A stretch of DNA of 64,000 bases. Source: Luscinia megarhynchos. Taxonomy: Eukaryota; Chordata; Aves; Passeriformes; Turdidae. The position numbers and the translations under genes are program-made. Shown here piece by piece: positions 63,979 through 64,000 of this stretch; the first letter of the stretch is position 1; every line of letters starts with the position of its first letter. The notes under the pieces are model-generated. The model ran no database searches, was not told the DNA's origin, and saw nothing but the letters and a program-made list of their open reading frames with translations. The stretch spans positions 682,001 to 746,000 of the forward strand of contig JAPFBE010000033.1 of NCBI GenBank assembly GCA_034336665.1, written 5' to 3'.

Positions 63979-64000
63979 GACATCTGGGAATGAGCTTCGA

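Larger units (their letters stand above)
59778..64000 (-). mobile_element. class II (alpha-like) provirus, copy 3, RT to 3' LTR, runs off the window
   Basis: Minus-strand order from the window edge is RT, RNase H, integrase, env, polypurine tract and 3' LTR. It belongs to the family of the proviruses at 10763-17170 and 17271-23025 and is better preserved. It is inserted in gag of the class I provirus. The other LTR and the target duplication partner lie outside the window (left flank AATAGT, 59772-59777). Confidence 0.9.

Overview
This window looks like repeat-dense bird DNA. I see no host gene and no RNA gene. Nearly everything recognisable is endogenous retrovirus (ERV): avian ERVL-type LTRs, class II proviruses with alpharetrovirus-like Env and R-U5 motifs (a lineage centred on birds), and class I (gammaretrovirus-like) proviruses. 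The density, the depth of nesting and the near absence of LINE sequence would fit a W chromosome or other non-recombining heterochromatin, probably of a passerine. That placement is inference.

Layout: 1-7.5 kb is sparse, with a clean solo LTR (2295-2977, target duplication AGCTA) and some older LTRs. 7.55-10.8 kb holds ERVL LTRs, one split by another LTR. 10.76-17.17 kb is a broken class II provirus (minus strand, gag to env). It meets a second copy of the same family (17.27-23.03 kb, 5' half) at a 100-N assembly gap. 23.1-24.75 kb holds two ERVL-type LTRs. 24.75-29.4 kb is the 3' half of a class I provirus on the plus strand, split inside integrase by a solo LTR with a GCCCG duplication. 29.4-36.6 kb is a mosaic of LTRs and pol/env scraps, including a nested solo LTR with a TGGCA duplication and an inverted LTR pair.

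36.6-64 kb is one nested structure. A minus-strand class I provirus (gag fragment, pro, pol, a Cys-rich ORF, env) is interrupted three times. A class II provirus (59778 to beyond the window) sits in its gag. A pol-less class II gag-env element (44835 to about 55251) lies between pol and env. An ERVL provirus (37938-44601, duplication TCTCC) sits in env. The gag-env element is itself split in its capsid gene by an opposite-strand ERVL provirus (47662-54420, duplication CCCCA).

The most notable signals are: strand-biased G-to-A change turning tryptophan codons into stops in the 47.7-54.4 kb ERVL; a hydrophobic ORF upstream of gag in both ERVL proviruses, in one case running into a 39-bp minisatellite open in several frames; and a Cys-rich ORF joined to class I pol by an ATGA overlap. 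All retroviral genes here are broken to some degree and none is proposed to be active. Boundaries marked approximate were judged by eye.
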